Below, piece by piece: positions 1 to 7,011 of a DNA stretch of 64,000 bases (positions are counted from its first letter, which is position 1; every line of letters starts with the position of its first letter). Location: NCBI GenBank assembly GCA_046566065.1, contig JBKHXK010000004.1, forward strand, positions 1-64,000. The letters are read 5' to 3'. The position numbers and the translations under genes were made by a program. Origin of the DNA: MB1-2 sp046566065. Its GTDB lineage: Bacteria; Actinomycetota; CADDZG01; WHSQ01. The notes beneath the pieces are model-generated. The model made no database searches. It saw only the letters and a program-made list of their open reading frames with translations, and was not told where the DNA came from.

Positions 1-19
1 ACTGAGAAGGAGTGAAGCG

Positions 20-736
20 ATGACACTGACGGGTCCCGGTATCCCAGTCGACCTGCCCGACTGCCCTTTCTGTGGCGCCACGATGACGCTGGTCGGGGCT
101 TCGGCGGGGGGATGGGACAACCACGCCCGTTCGATATGGCGATGCCCTGAGGCGGGATGTCAAACGCGGTTGGAAGTCTCGCGACCGCTGGTCTATGCAC
201 GAGTGAAGGGTGATCCTGACAACCTCCGACGATTGGATGCAGCGGCAATCGATCCAGCCGGGCTCTACCTCACACACGACAGCGATGGCACCCCTACGGG
301 AGTCATCCCCGGTGAGTGGCTCGAGCCCGTCTCCGACCAAGAGCTTCAGCAGATGCGCGACGCGGAAAGCGAGCTGGGTCGGGCCCGCTGGATGGAGCAG
401 CAGCGTCGGCAGTTCTTCGCCTCGCCCGACCGCTCCCACTTGAGTGCCTTCGGCGAGTGGCTCGAGCTGAGTGTCGGCCTTGACCCCTGGCAGGTACGCG
501 GTCACGTCCGGGCGATCCTTCGCGTCGAGAAATTCTGTGAGAGCCAAGCGGAGACCCTGGACGCTGCCGGCTGGCGGCGCTACCTGACGGAAGGCCCCCA
601 CGTCGAGAGGACGAAGCGACACACGCTCAAAGCAGGTCAGGACCTGCACAGGTGGGCGATCACCCAAGGCTTCGATTGGGCCGATCCCGGTGTACTCGAG
701 CTGACCTTTGACACGATGTCCGATCAGGGCGGTTAG
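20..736 (+). CDS. Hypothetical zinc-ribbon protein with a possible helical DNA-binding-like C-terminus
   Basis: A 238-residue protein that I do not recognise as a named family. The N-terminal third has a CPFC pair followed about 20 residues later by a C-x4-C pair, which suggests a single zinc ribbon. The middle is charged. The last 100 residues are helical and faintly resemble the SAM-like core-binding fold of tyrosine recombinases, but no catalytic domain follows, so an integrase role is not supported. The ATG has a strong AAGGAG ribosome-binding site about 7 bases upstream. It sits about 90 bases before tRNA-Lys, whose 3' end is duplicated, so a link to past integration is conceivable but unproven. 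Confident as a gene, not as to function. Confidence 0.6.
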   Translation: MTLTGPGIPVDLPDCPFCGATMTLVGASAGGWDNHARSIWRCPEAGCQTRLEVSRPLVYARVKGDPDNLRRLDAAAIDPAGLYLTHDSDGTPTGVIPGEWLEPVSDQELQQMRDAESELGRARWMEQQRRQFFASPDRSHLSAFGEWLELSVGLDPWQVRGHVRAILRVEKFCESQAETLDAAGWRRYLTEGPHVERTKRHTLKAGQDLHRWAITQGFDWADPGVLELTFDTMSDQGG

Positions 737-826
737 GCGAAGCGTTAGAAAACACCGGTCCAAGGCACCCTGTCGAACGTCCGTTCTCCCCGCTCCGGTA
801 GCCTCACCTGCGGTTTTGCAACATGA

Positions 827-898
827 GGGCCCCTAGCTCATCTGGTAGAGCTCCGGACTTTTAATCCGGCGGGCAGGGTTCGAGTCCCTGGGGGCCCA
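827..898 (+). tRNA. tRNA-Lys (anticodon TTT)
   Basis: A full cloverleaf can be drawn. The acceptor GGGCCCC pairs with GGGGCCC, the D arm is GCTC/GAGC, the anticodon stem CCGGA/TCCGG closes a CTTTTAA loop, and the T arm is CAGGG/CCCTG with a TTCGAGT loop. CCA is not encoded. The last 26 bases plus flank recur 87 bases downstream (see the repeat at 873-988). Confidence 0.95.
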
Positions 899-988
899 CA
901 AACCAGGCCCCCTCGCCGCGCCCGAGCCCTCTCACCCTGCCGCGGCTCCGCCGCTTCTCGCAGGGTTCGAGTCCCTGAGGGCCCACAA
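873..988 (+). repeat. Direct duplication of the tRNA-Lys 3' end
   Basis: The 29 bases at 873-901 (T arm, acceptor 3' strand and a few flanking bases) recur at 960-988 with one mismatch (G to A, just after CCCTG). The 58 bases between are GC-rich and carry no gene. A repeated tRNA 3' end is what integrase-mediated insertion leaves as attL/attR, but the interval is too short for an element. It may be a scar of excision or a local tandem duplication. The copy cannot form a tRNA on its own. Confidence 0.85.
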
Positions 989-1026
989 CTTCTGACCTGC
1001 GTCTTTATTTCCGGTTCGGGCGCGAA

Positions 1027-1097
1027 CTGCATAGGTTTGGTGTGTTCGGCCGGGCCTCACCTGGCTAGCGTCGACACATGTTCATGCATAGGTTCGG
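1027..1097 (+). promoter_or_regulatory. Two copies of a TGCATAGGTT motif upstream of the ECF sigma gene
   Basis: TGCATAGGTT occurs at 1028-1037 and 1085-1094, with matching flanks (CTGCATAGGTTTGG and ATGCATAGGTTCGG). A third copy lies at 2568-2577 ahead of the MerR gene. All three are on the plus strand. I infer an operator of the neighbouring B12-binding MerR regulator, or a promoter element read by the neighbouring sigma factor. The second copy ends 10 bases before the sigma start codon. Confidence 0.5.
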
Positions 1098-1106
1098 CCC
1101 TATCCA

Positions 1107-1661
1107 GTGAGACCCCTCCAGTCGCTCGACGACGCTTCCTTGGTCCAGGCGGTCGGTCGTGCCAGCGAGCCCGCCCTCCGCGAGCTGATCGCCCGACACG
1201 GCGTACGCGTGAGGGCTGCCGCCCGGGCCATCACCTTCGACCCCAGCACGATCGAGGAGGTCAGCCAGGACGTGTTCGTGGACCTGTGGAAGCGTCCCGA
1301 CCGCTTCGACCCCACCCGCGGATCGCTCTCCTCCTACCTGTCACGGATCGCCCGGAACAAGGCGATCGACCATCTGCGCTCTGCGGCCGTGAGGCAGAGA
1401 ACCCAAGAGAGCCTCGCCGAACTCGCTCGTCAGGCGATCGACTCGGCGCGATCCCAGGACGAGGTCGACCTGCGGGACTGGCTGAAGAGGTCGATCGAGC
1501 AGCTGGATAGCAGCCAGAGGGAAGCTGTGGTCCTCGCCTACCTAGGCGACCGGACCTATCGGCAGGCTGCCATCGATCTCGGGGTGCCGGAGGGCACGCT
1601 CAAGTCCCGGGTTCGACAGGCTCTGATGAACCTCCGTAGAGAACCGACCGAGGTCGCCTGA
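1107..1661 (+). CDS. ECF-family RNA polymerase sigma factor (LitS-like by context)
   Basis: A 184-residue sigma-70 family protein of ECF size. Region 2 spans roughly residues 20-95, with a DVFVDLWKRPDRFDP segment, and region 4 spans about 125-180, with the helix-turn-helix YRQAAIDLGVPEGTLKSRV. The start is GTG with no good Shine-Dalgarno sequence. It is kept because it gives the usual short ECF N-terminus, and leaderless translation is possible. The gene converges (stop to stop, no gap) with a B12-binding MerR regulator. In Streptomyces the ECF factor LitS lies beside the light-responsive MerR regulator LitR and drives carotenoid genes; the same role here is inferred from family and context. 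No carotenoid or photolyase gene is in the window. The ECF assignment is firm, the LitS role moderate. Confidence 0.85.
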   Translation: MRPLQSLDDASLVQAVGRASEPALRELIARHGVRVRAAARAITFDPSTIEEVSQDVFVDLWKRPDRFDPTRGSLSSYLSRIARNKAIDHLRSAAVRQRTQESLAELARQAIDSARSQDEVDLRDWLKRSIEQLDSSQREAVVLAYLGDRTYRQAAIDLGVPEGTLKSRVRQALMNLRREPTEVA

Positions 1662-2546
1662 CTACGCGCTCTGCTCCGAGCCGAGAGTCTCCTCCAGGAT
1701 CGCCGCTGCCCGGCGCAGCTCTTCACCCAGGTAGGTCCCGGGAACGCCCTGCCTGGCGGTCTTCGATACGAAGGCGTTGCCCGCGAAGAACAGGGTTGCT
1801 TCCGTCTCGGATGACAGAGCGCGCAGGGTTCGGATGGCCGCCTTGCGGGCCGACCTGAGATGGGACGAGATGACGACCGCCCTGGCTACGCTCTCTCGGG
1901 CAGCTATCACCGCCGACGCCGTTGGGGTCCTGGCTCCCAGGATCCGACAGCTCCAGCCAAGTCGCGTGAGTATCAGGTAGAAGGCCTCGAGGCCGATCGT
2001 GTGATGGTCGTCCGGTCCACATGCGAGCAGGATGGTCCCGGTCTTGCGGGCCCGGCGAGGTTGTTTCCTGAGCTCGACCGACAACCAGGCGCGCACCTCC
2101 TGAGAGGCGAGATGTTCGTTGGCGACGTCGCACCTGCCCGCCTCCCACAGGCTTCCGATCTCCCTCAGCGCGGGAAGAACGACATCGTCGATCGTCTCGA
2201 ACAGGCCCCGCTCTAGGGTTGCCGCGTCGAGGGAGCGACGAACCCCTTCGGTATCGAACGCCGCACTGGCATCCAGGATGTCGTCAACGTAGGTCGACCT
2301 GCGCCTGCCCGAGGAACGCTCCTTGATCAACGTGGCGGCATGGCTCGCCCTTCGGCCGGCCGCGATCGCGTCTCGAAGATCACGCAGCTCGGTGAGCGCC
2401 TTCAGGTCGTACCGCCGATGACTACCCTGGGTACGCGCTGCTATGCCGACGCCGTAACGCCTCTCCCACGACCGGATCGTCGGGACGGGGACGCCCAGCA
2501 TCAAGGATGCCTGGGATATCGAGATTCCCTCCCGTTCCTCCAACAT
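1662..2546 (-). CDS. MerR-family regulator with B12-binding photoreceptor domain (LitR/CarH-like)
   Basis: A 294-residue transcription factor. Residues 8-75 are a MerR helix-turn-helix (VPTIRSWERRYG, then GSHRRY). Residues 85-165 form the helical cap and carry W134-x9-E144-H145, the Wx9EH signature of CarH-type adenosylcobalamin photoreceptors. Residues 170-290 are a Rossmann-like B12 domain with D180-x-H182-x-x-G185, where His182 is the expected cobalt ligand. Family knowledge: such proteins repress in the dark with AdoCbl bound and release DNA when light breaks the Co-C bond. A TGCATAGGTT copy lies 22 bases upstream of its ATG, consistent with autoregulation. Both B12 signatures are intact, so light sensing is well supported; target genes are unknown. 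Confidence 0.87.
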   Translation of the reverse strand: MLEEREGISISQASLMLGVPVPTIRSWERRYGVGIAARTQGSHRRYDLKALTELRDLRDAIAAGRRASHAATLIKERSSGRRRSTYVDDILDASAAFDTEGVRRSLDAATLERGLFETIDDVVLPALREIGSLWEAGRCDVANEHLASQEVRAWLSVELRKQPRRARKTGTILLACGPDDHHTIGLEAFYLILTRLGWSCRILGARTPTASAVIAARESVARAVVISSHLRSARKAAIRTLRALSSETEATLFFAGNAFVSKTARQGVPGTYLGEELRRAAAILEETLGSEQSA

Positions 2547-2566
2547 CCGACCAAGCTAGCAAGCGG

Positions 2567-2580
2567 ATGCATAGGTTCGG
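2567..2580 (+). promoter_or_regulatory. Third copy of the TGCATAGGTT motif, between litR-like gene and small ORF
   Basis: ATGCATAGGTTCGG here is identical over 14 bases to the copy at 1084-1097. It lies in the 72-base divergent region between the MerR gene (start 2546, minus) and a small plus-strand gene (start 2619), so it could act on either. Operator function is inferred from recurrence only. Confidence 0.5.
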
Positions 2581-2618
2581 TAGCCCCTGACGTGGCTGCG
2601 AGGGTCAGTCTGTATCCC

Positions 2619-2822
2619 ATGGAGTCAGAAAGAACAGGCGCTCAGGGTAGCGAGGCCGGGATCAAGCGCGCTCTTGCGACGATCCTGACAGTGCTGAAGC
2701 TCCTGGACGAGCAATGGGACGACATCGATGACTACTCCCGTCGAGCGACGATCAGGCTGACGATCGAAACCGCACGCGACCAGCTAGGGCGCATCGAGGG
2801 CGAGGGCCGCGCCTTCGACTAA
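2619..2822 (+). CDS. Small helical protein of unknown function
   Basis: A 67-residue protein starting at an ATG that follows a weak GAGGG site. The sequence is charged and mostly helical, with an LATILTVLKLLDEQWDDI segment and no recognisable motif. I do not know the family. It is divergent from the B12-MerR regulator across a 72-base spacer that contains the TGCATAGGTT motif, so it may belong to the same regulon. Its stop overlaps the end of the convergent histidine kinase gene by 4 bases. Codon use and the tight fit between neighbours favour a real gene, but the evidence is limited. Confidence 0.5.
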   Translation: MESERTGAQGSEAGIKRALATILTVLKLLDEQWDDIDDYSRRATIRLTIETARDQLGRIEGEGRAFD

Positions 2823-4003
2823 CCGACGGGGTCTGCTGGAAGCACCAGAGAGAACGTGCTCCCTGAGGGAGTGCACCGAGCCTCGAAGCGTCCACCGGAG
2901 ATCTCTGCTGCCTGACGGGCGAGATAGAGGGAGAGACCGAGACCCCCAACCCGACGAGTGGTCGATGAGTCACCTTGAACGAACGGCTCGTGGAGCAACC
3001 TGTTCAAGAGATCGTCGGGGATGCCAGGACCCTCGTCGGCCACGGCGAAAACGGCGTCGCCATCCACACGCGATGTGGACACCGTGATCCTTCCTTGCGT
3101 ATGTATCAACGCGTTCTCGACCAGGTCCCTCGCCGATTCTCGGATGAGATCTTCGTGCCCATGCCCGAGTGCCTCTCGTGTGTCTAGTGCAATGCGCGAT
3201 GCCTCTTCACCTACCGCTTCTTCGACCGCTCTGCGCGCGATCTCCGCTAGATCGAACACCGCGAAATCAGACTCTCGATCCCCTCGTTGCAACGACGCGG
3301 CGGTCAGGATCTTGTTCACCATCCGCCCGAGTGCGTTCGCATGCGACTCAACCGAGCGCAATAGGTCGTCGCGCAACTTCGAGTCGAGCGCATCACCTGC
3401 CCGCAGGATCGTCTGTGCGCCGCCTCGGATGATCGTCAGTGGGGTCCTCAATTCGTGAGAGACCACCTGGATGAACTGACCCTTCATCCGATCCAGCTCC
3501 TGCAGTTCATCTGCTTTCTTCCTCAGCTCTTCCTGGGCGGCCTGCAACTGCTGCAGGGAACGAGCCAGGTCGCTCGTGCGTTCGCGCACCGTCTCCTCGA
3601 GACGCTGCTCGTGGGTACGGCGTTCGAGTTCCAGCTCCCTCCTGCGCAGAGCGTTCAACACGCTGATCTCGACCTCGTCGGGCATGAATGGCTTGGTCAG
3701 GTAGCCGTACGCGCCAGACATCAAGGCGGTAGAAGCGACCTCGGTATTCCCTCGCCCGGTCACGAGGATCGTCGCCACCTCAGGCGTCCGCGGCGACAAG
3801 GTTTCGATCAGCTCGAAGCCCGAGGCGCCCGGCATATCGAGATCCGTCATCACCAGGGCGAAATCCTCACGGTCTAGGAGAGCCACCGCCGAGGGAACGT
3901 CTCCGACGGCCTGCGCTTCATAGCCCTTCTTCTCGAGGATCCGGACCAGGAGGCGTTGCGCCGCGGGCTCGTCGTCGACAACCAGGATGCGCGGCCCGTC
4001 CAT
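2819..4003 (-). CDS. Hybrid receiver-histidine kinase
   Basis: A 394-residue cytoplasmic signalling protein. Residues 4-120 are a receiver domain with the acidic pair D10/D11, phosphoacceptor D54 (TDLDMPG) and a KPF lysine. Residues 122-172 are a coiled coil. The HisKA box SHELRTP follows, then an HATPase domain with N box (RDLVENALIH), DEGPGIPD and GGLGLSL. There is no membrane segment or sensory domain. Receiver-first kinases of this kind usually take phosphate from another kinase and switch the C-terminal kinase on. It is the last gene of a minus-strand run from 5774, starting 17 bases after the DUF2071 gene ends, so it probably belongs to that stress-type operon. No cognate output regulator is adjacent. 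Confidence 0.9.
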   Translation of the reverse strand: MDGPRILVVDDEPAAQRLLVRILEKKGYEAQAVGDVPSAVALLDREDFALVMTDLDMPGASGFELIETLSPRTPEVATILVTGRGNTEVASTALMSGAYGYLTKPFMPDEVEISVLNALRRRELELERRTHEQRLEETVRERTSDLARSLQQLQAAQEELRKKADELQELDRMKGQFIQVVSHELRTPLTIIRGGAQTILRAGDALDSKLRDDLLRSVESHANALGRMVNKILTAASLQRGDRESDFAVFDLAEIARRAVEEAVGEEASRIALDTREALGHGHEDLIRESARDLVENALIHTQGRITVSTSRVDGDAVFAVADEGPGIPDDLLNRLLHEPFVQGDSSTTRRVGGLGLSLYLARQAAEISGGRFEARCTPSGSTFSLVLPADPVG

Positions 4004-4020
4004 ACCTCATGCCCCTTCTG

Positions 4021-4761
4021 TCACAGAGCGGCTCTCCGTGGAACATGGAGCGTAAAACGAACCGAAGGCTCGACCAAGACCGAGAACACATCTTCCGCCT
4101 CTTCAGGCTCCAGGATGCCGAGCTGCTCCCAGAGATCGAAGCGGCCCTGAAGAAGCCGTCCAGACCAGGGGTCCATATGTCGGTGCTCGATCGGGCCATA
4201 GGTCTCTCCGAAGGGAGAACGGGCGAAACCATGCAGGCGGTAGGTGATGAACTGTGCATGCTCGTTACCACTGACGAACGGGTGCCTGGCAGTGGGTCGA
4301 TCCCGCGCCTCGAGCTGCAGCATTAACTGCTGGTCCCCTGCCACGACCCGGACGTCGAAGACCGGATACCCGTGGGTGCCCCCCTGGATGTCGACGTCGA
4401 AGTCCGCCAACCGCGTGCCGGCCGCCACCAGCTTCTGGGCGACATACGAAAGCCGGGTGCCGACGTAGGTACCGAAGAAGTAGGCGCCGCGGCGACCTCT
4501 CCAGGTGACGTAGGTCCTGAACGTGCACTGGTCGAAATCGTGCGCGGGGTAGCGCGCCGGCGACCAGTGAAGCTGTCGATTGCAGAAGACGCTCGAAGAG
4601 ATAAGGGCCAGCTCGCGGCCGTCTTCAGACGTGAACGTCTCTAGCTCGAATCGTGCGGGCAGGATGCGGCGTACCCGCTCTGCCGGAACGGCGTGGGTTA
4701 CCAAGGCGAAGTTCTGAACGTCGACTTCGGCGGTAGCGAGACGGGTGAAGCGCTGAGTCAC
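4021..4761 (-). CDS. DUF2071 (YqjF-like) family protein
   Basis: About 246 residues matching the DUF2071 family: an N-terminal AERVRRILPARFELE segment, a central FRTYVTWRGRRGAYFFG core and a C-terminal region rich in aromatic residues. The biochemical role of the family is unknown to me. I chose a GTG at 4761 because it forms a GTGA overlap with the stop of the 40-residue gene upstream; a longer reading to 4974 would overlap two better genes. It is the fifth gene of the operon that begins with the STAS protein and is followed closely by the hybrid histidine kinase. Family call good, start moderately sure. Confidence 0.8.
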   Translation of the reverse strand: MTQRFTRLATAEVDVQNFALVTHAVPAERVRRILPARFELETFTSEDGRELALISSSVFCNRQLHWSPARYPAHDFDQCTFRTYVTWRGRRGAYFFGTYVGTRLSYVAQKLVAAGTRLADFDVDIQGGTHGYPVFDVRVVAGDQQLMLQLEARDRPTARHPFVSGNEHAQFITYRLHGFARSPFGETYGPIEHRHMDPWSGRLLQGRFDLWEQLGILEPEEAEDVFSVLVEPSVRFTLHVPRRAAL

Positions 4762-4880
4762 CTCAGAAGCAGATTGAGAAGGATCGTCCCGATGACGGAG
4801 GCCCCCACGGACAACAGGATCATGAGCAGGCAACCCGGACCGCCACCGAGCGGCCGAACCTCGACGTTTCCGAAACGCAT
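4758..4880 (-). CDS. Very small single-pass membrane protein (40 residues)
   Basis: This tiny frame encodes 40 residues. The N-terminal half is polar and ends RPLGGGPGC; the C-terminal half is a hydrophobic helix (LLMILLSVGASVIGTILLNL) closing with LLR. It is wedged between two genes with overlapping codons at both ends: its ATG overlaps the upstream stop (TGATG) and its stop overlaps the downstream GTG (GTGA). That coupling strongly supports translation. Similar short proteins with an RPxGGGPGCL motif exist in other actinobacteria as far as I recall; none has a function known to me. A membrane-anchored modulator is only a guess. Confidence 0.75.
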   Translation of the reverse strand: MRFGNVEVRPLGGGPGCLLMILLSVGASVIGTILLNLLLR

Positions 4881-5179
4881 CAGCTATCGGCCGCTTCCCC
4901 GTTGAGCTTCTGACGAGGCCACACGAAGCCACCGGTGACCCCACCGAAGGTCGCCCCTGCAACGGCGAACGCAACCACCGAGATGATGGTCCCGAGCGCG
5001 CCGTTGAAGAAGAGCAACCCGACGATCAATCCCAAGAAGGCACCGATCAGCGCTCCCCCCGCAAGCCCCCCGAGGCTGCCCTTGGCTTGGCTCTTGGACG
5101 CGACCACACCCGGGCCGCCGGTGAAACCCTCGGCTTCGCGCTCTGTCTCTTGCTGGGCGGCTGCCCGCGCGTCTGTCAC
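4880..5179 (-). CDS. Small glycine-zipper membrane protein
   Basis: A 99-residue protein starting at GTG with a GAGGGG site about 10 bases upstream. Residues 1-32 are polar. Residues 33-85 are two hydrophobic stretches rich in glycine and alanine with GxxxG spacing (GGLAGGALIGAFLGLIVG and GATFGGVTGGFVW), the pattern of glycine-zipper membrane proteins. Function unknown. It is the third gene of the STAS operon, and its stop overlaps the start of the next gene by one base. Glycine-zipper proteins often occur in envelope-stress regulons, which fits the SigB-type promoter in front of the operon, but that is inference. Confidence 0.75.
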   Translation of the reverse strand: MTDARAAAQQETEREAEGFTGGPGVVASKSQAKGSLGGLAGGALIGAFLGLIVGLLFFNGALGTIISVVAFAVAGATFGGVTGGFVWPRQKLNGEAADS

Positions 5180-5208
5180 TGGACCATCCCCTCTCGGTTG
5201 ACTGCGAT

Positions 5209-5346
5209 CTAGAAGCTCGGAGGGTCGCTCGCTGGGAACGACTCCTCTGACTGTTCCTGGACCTCGTCCTTACCCTCGTTGTCGGGACTTGCATCATCGT
5301 TGCGGTCTTCGCTCTCTCGCTCCCGGTCGGGGGGGGTTTCGCTCAT
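5209..5346 (-). CDS. Very small acidic protein with ESFPASDPPS motif (45 residues)
   Basis: A 45-residue, highly acidic, probably disordered protein ending in EESFPASDPPSF. That C-terminal motif is recurrent in short hypothetical proteins of many bacteria, which is why I accept such a short frame. A GGAGGG ribosome-binding site lies about 5 bases before its ATG, and the ATG overlaps the stop of the STAS gene as ATGA, giving translational coupling. No function is known to me. In this operon it follows an anti-sigma-antagonist-like protein, so a stress role is plausible but unproven. Confidence 0.8.
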   Translation of the reverse strand: MSETPPDRERESEDRNDDASPDNEGKDEVQEQSEESFPASDPPSF

Positions 5347-5774
5347 GTGCCCTCCTGCTCGATGGTCGGCGACACGTCTTCTTTGCGGGGAACCTTGCCC
5401 TCGTATGAGTGTTCAGCGAAACTACGCAAGGCCCGCTGCAGGGACTCGTGAACGGCGACCCCATCGTCGATCACTCCGAGCCACCACAGGCCAACCAGGT
5501 CCAGGATCCGTCTTACATGCGGGCCGAATGTGAAGTGCAGCACCTGATCCGCTTGCCTTGCTTCTACCCCTGCATCCACCAGTGCGGAGATGCCCGCTGA
5601 GGTCAGCAGCGTGATCCCCGAGCAATCCAGCACCACCGTGCCGAGGTCGCGCTCCAGAGCGGTGCTCAGCGCCTCGCGCAGCTTCTCGGCGGGTAGGACA
5701 TCGAGCACACCGGCGCAACAGATCTCGGTGCGATCTTGATGATTGCGGATCGTGAGAGAGAACCCCTCAGTCAT
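5343..5774 (-). CDS. STAS-domain protein (anti-sigma factor antagonist-like)
   Basis: 143 residues. Residues 1-110 form a STAS fold: a beta strand ending CCAGVLDV, then VVLDCSGITLLTSAGISALVDA. The serine of the LTSAG segment is where SpoIIAA/RsbV-type proteins are phosphorylated by anti-sigma kinases. A short acidic tail follows. The chosen ATG begins the domain directly. It is the first gene of a co-directional operon (5774 to 2819), and 89 bases upstream is a match to a SigB/SigF-type promoter. No RsbW-like kinase is adjacent, so the partner is elsewhere. The fold is clear, the partner switching inferred. Confidence 0.88.
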   Translation of the reverse strand: MTEGFSLTIRNHQDRTEICCAGVLDVLPAEKLREALSTALERDLGTVVLDCSGITLLTSAGISALVDAGVEARQADQVLHFTFGPHVRRILDLVGLWWLGVIDDGVAVHESLQRALRSFAEHSYEGKVPRKEDVSPTIEQEGT

Positions 5775-5862
5775 CGTCGTTGACTCCTGTGCGAGGAACC
5801 CTCTCGATCGAACGCGAGGGCTCGGGTCGGTTTCGGCTCGCGTCTTAACCGGGGATGGAGAG

Positions 5863-5887
5863 TTACCCCAGCGAAGCTGCGACAAAC
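5863..5887 (-). promoter_or_regulatory. Candidate SigB/SigF-type promoter of the STAS operon
   Basis: On the minus strand GTTT (5887-5884), a 15-base spacer and GGGTAA (5868-5863) match the general-stress consensus GTTT-N12..16-GGGWAW of Gram-positive SigB/SigF factors. It lies in the 119-base gap between galE and the STAS gene, 89 bases before the start codon. The match is by eye. Confidence 0.55.
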
Positions 5888-5893
5888 CTGACC

Positions 5894-6934
5894 TCAGGTC
5901 GCAGCGGAGTCTTGTCCGTAGCCGTGCGGATTCGAGCTTTGCCAACGCCAACTGTCGGCGCAGATGTCATCGAGTGTTCTCGTGGCCTTCCATCCCAACA
6001 ACGTTGCCGCCCGAGAAGGGTCGGCGAACACGACAGCGGCATCGCCCGGCCTGCGCGGCGCGATCTCGTAAGGGATCTCCTGACCTGAGGCACGACGTGC
6101 TGCCTCCACCATCTCGAGTACAGAGAAGCCACGTCCCGTTCCGAGATTCACGGCCACGCAGCCCTCAACCGCGTGCAGGGACTCGAGGGCCGCTAGGTGT
6201 CCGAGGGCCAGATCGACGACATGCAGGTAGTCGCGCACGCCGGTTCCGTCTTCGGTCGGATAGTCATCCCCGAATACCTTCAGTCGATCGCGGCGACCCA
6301 CGGCGACCTGCATGATGAACGGCAAGAGGTTGTTGGGGATACCGCGGGGATCCTCGCCGATGCGCCCGCTGGGATGCGCCCCCACCGGATTGAAATAGCG
6401 CAACAGCACGATGCGCCAAGCTTCGTCGGAGTCGGCGGCGGCGACGTCCCGGCACATCTCCTCGATGAACAGCTTGGTGCGACCGTAGGGGTTCTTGGCC
6501 CCCAGACGCGCATCCTCGGTGATCGGGACCGACTCCGGTTCGCCGTAGACGGTGGCGCTCGAGGAGAACACCAGGTCTCTCACCCCGTGATCCTTCATGC
6601 ACTGGAGGAGGTTGAGAGTTCCTATGAGGTTGTTCTGGTAATAGCGCAGAGGGATCTGGGTGGACTCGCCGACGGCCTTCAGCCCCGCGAAGTGGATGAC
6701 CGAGTCGAACCTGGCCTCCTCGAACAGCCGTCGTAGAGCAGGGAGATCCAAGAGATCCAGTCGATGGAAACTGAGAGACCTGCCGGTCAGCTCCTGCACC
6801 CTCCGCAGGGCCTCCTCCGAGGAGTTGTCCAGATTGTCGACGACCACTAGGTCGTGGCCCGCCTCCAGCAGCTCGAGGCAGGTGTGGCTTCCGATGTAAC
6901 CCGCGCCACCGGTCACGAGGATGCGCTGCGTCAT
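5894..6934 (-). CDS. galE: UDP-glucose 4-epimerase
   Basis: A 346-residue extended short-chain dehydrogenase. It interconverts UDP-glucose and UDP-galactose in the cytoplasm, feeding exopolysaccharide and cell-wall sugars. Visible motifs are the NAD-binding GGAGYIGSH at residues 9-17, the catalytic SSSATVYG serine, YGRTK with the catalytic Tyr-Lys pair, and RYFNPVGAHPSGRIGEDPRG, which is typical of GalE rather than of other epimerases. Length fits the family (about 330-350). It stands alone, followed by a gap with a SigB-type promoter and divergent from the flavin reductase-like gene at 7012. Confidence 0.95.
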   Translation of the reverse strand: MTQRILVTGGAGYIGSHTCLELLEAGHDLVVVDNLDNSSEEALRRVQELTGRSLSFHRLDLLDLPALRRLFEEARFDSVIHFAGLKAVGESTQIPLRYYQNNLIGTLNLLQCMKDHGVRDLVFSSSATVYGEPESVPITEDARLGAKNPYGRTKLFIEEMCRDVAAADSDEAWRIVLLRYFNPVGAHPSGRIGEDPRGIPNNLLPFIMQVAVGRRDRLKVFGDDYPTEDGTGVRDYLHVVDLALGHLAALESLHAVEGCVAVNLGTGRGFSVLEMVEAARRASGQEIPYEIAPRRPGDAAVVFADPSRAATLLGWKATRTLDDICADSWRWQSSNPHGYGQDSAAT

Positions 6935-7011
6935 ATGTGCCGAGCATAGCCAGCTGATGGGTTCCGACGGCGCGGCTATAAAGACAGCCCAGTGGGAGGA
7001 GGAAGGCGACG

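Noticed and set aside
1..1000. An integrated element bounded by tRNA-Lys att sites
   Set aside because: Only 58 bases lie between the two repeats and no integrase catalytic domain is present, so at most a scar remains.
838..1032. Minus-strand 64-codon frame over tRNA-Lys
   Set aside because: It is antisense to tRNA-Lys and its repeated 3' end.
1662..2546. B12-MerR protein as a light-independent variant lacking B12 ligands
   Set aside because: Both the Wx9EH and the DxHxxG motifs are intact.
4761..4974. N-terminal extension of the DUF2071 protein
   Set aside because: It would overlap the coupled 40-residue gene and the glycine-zipper gene; the GTG at 4761 fits the family start.
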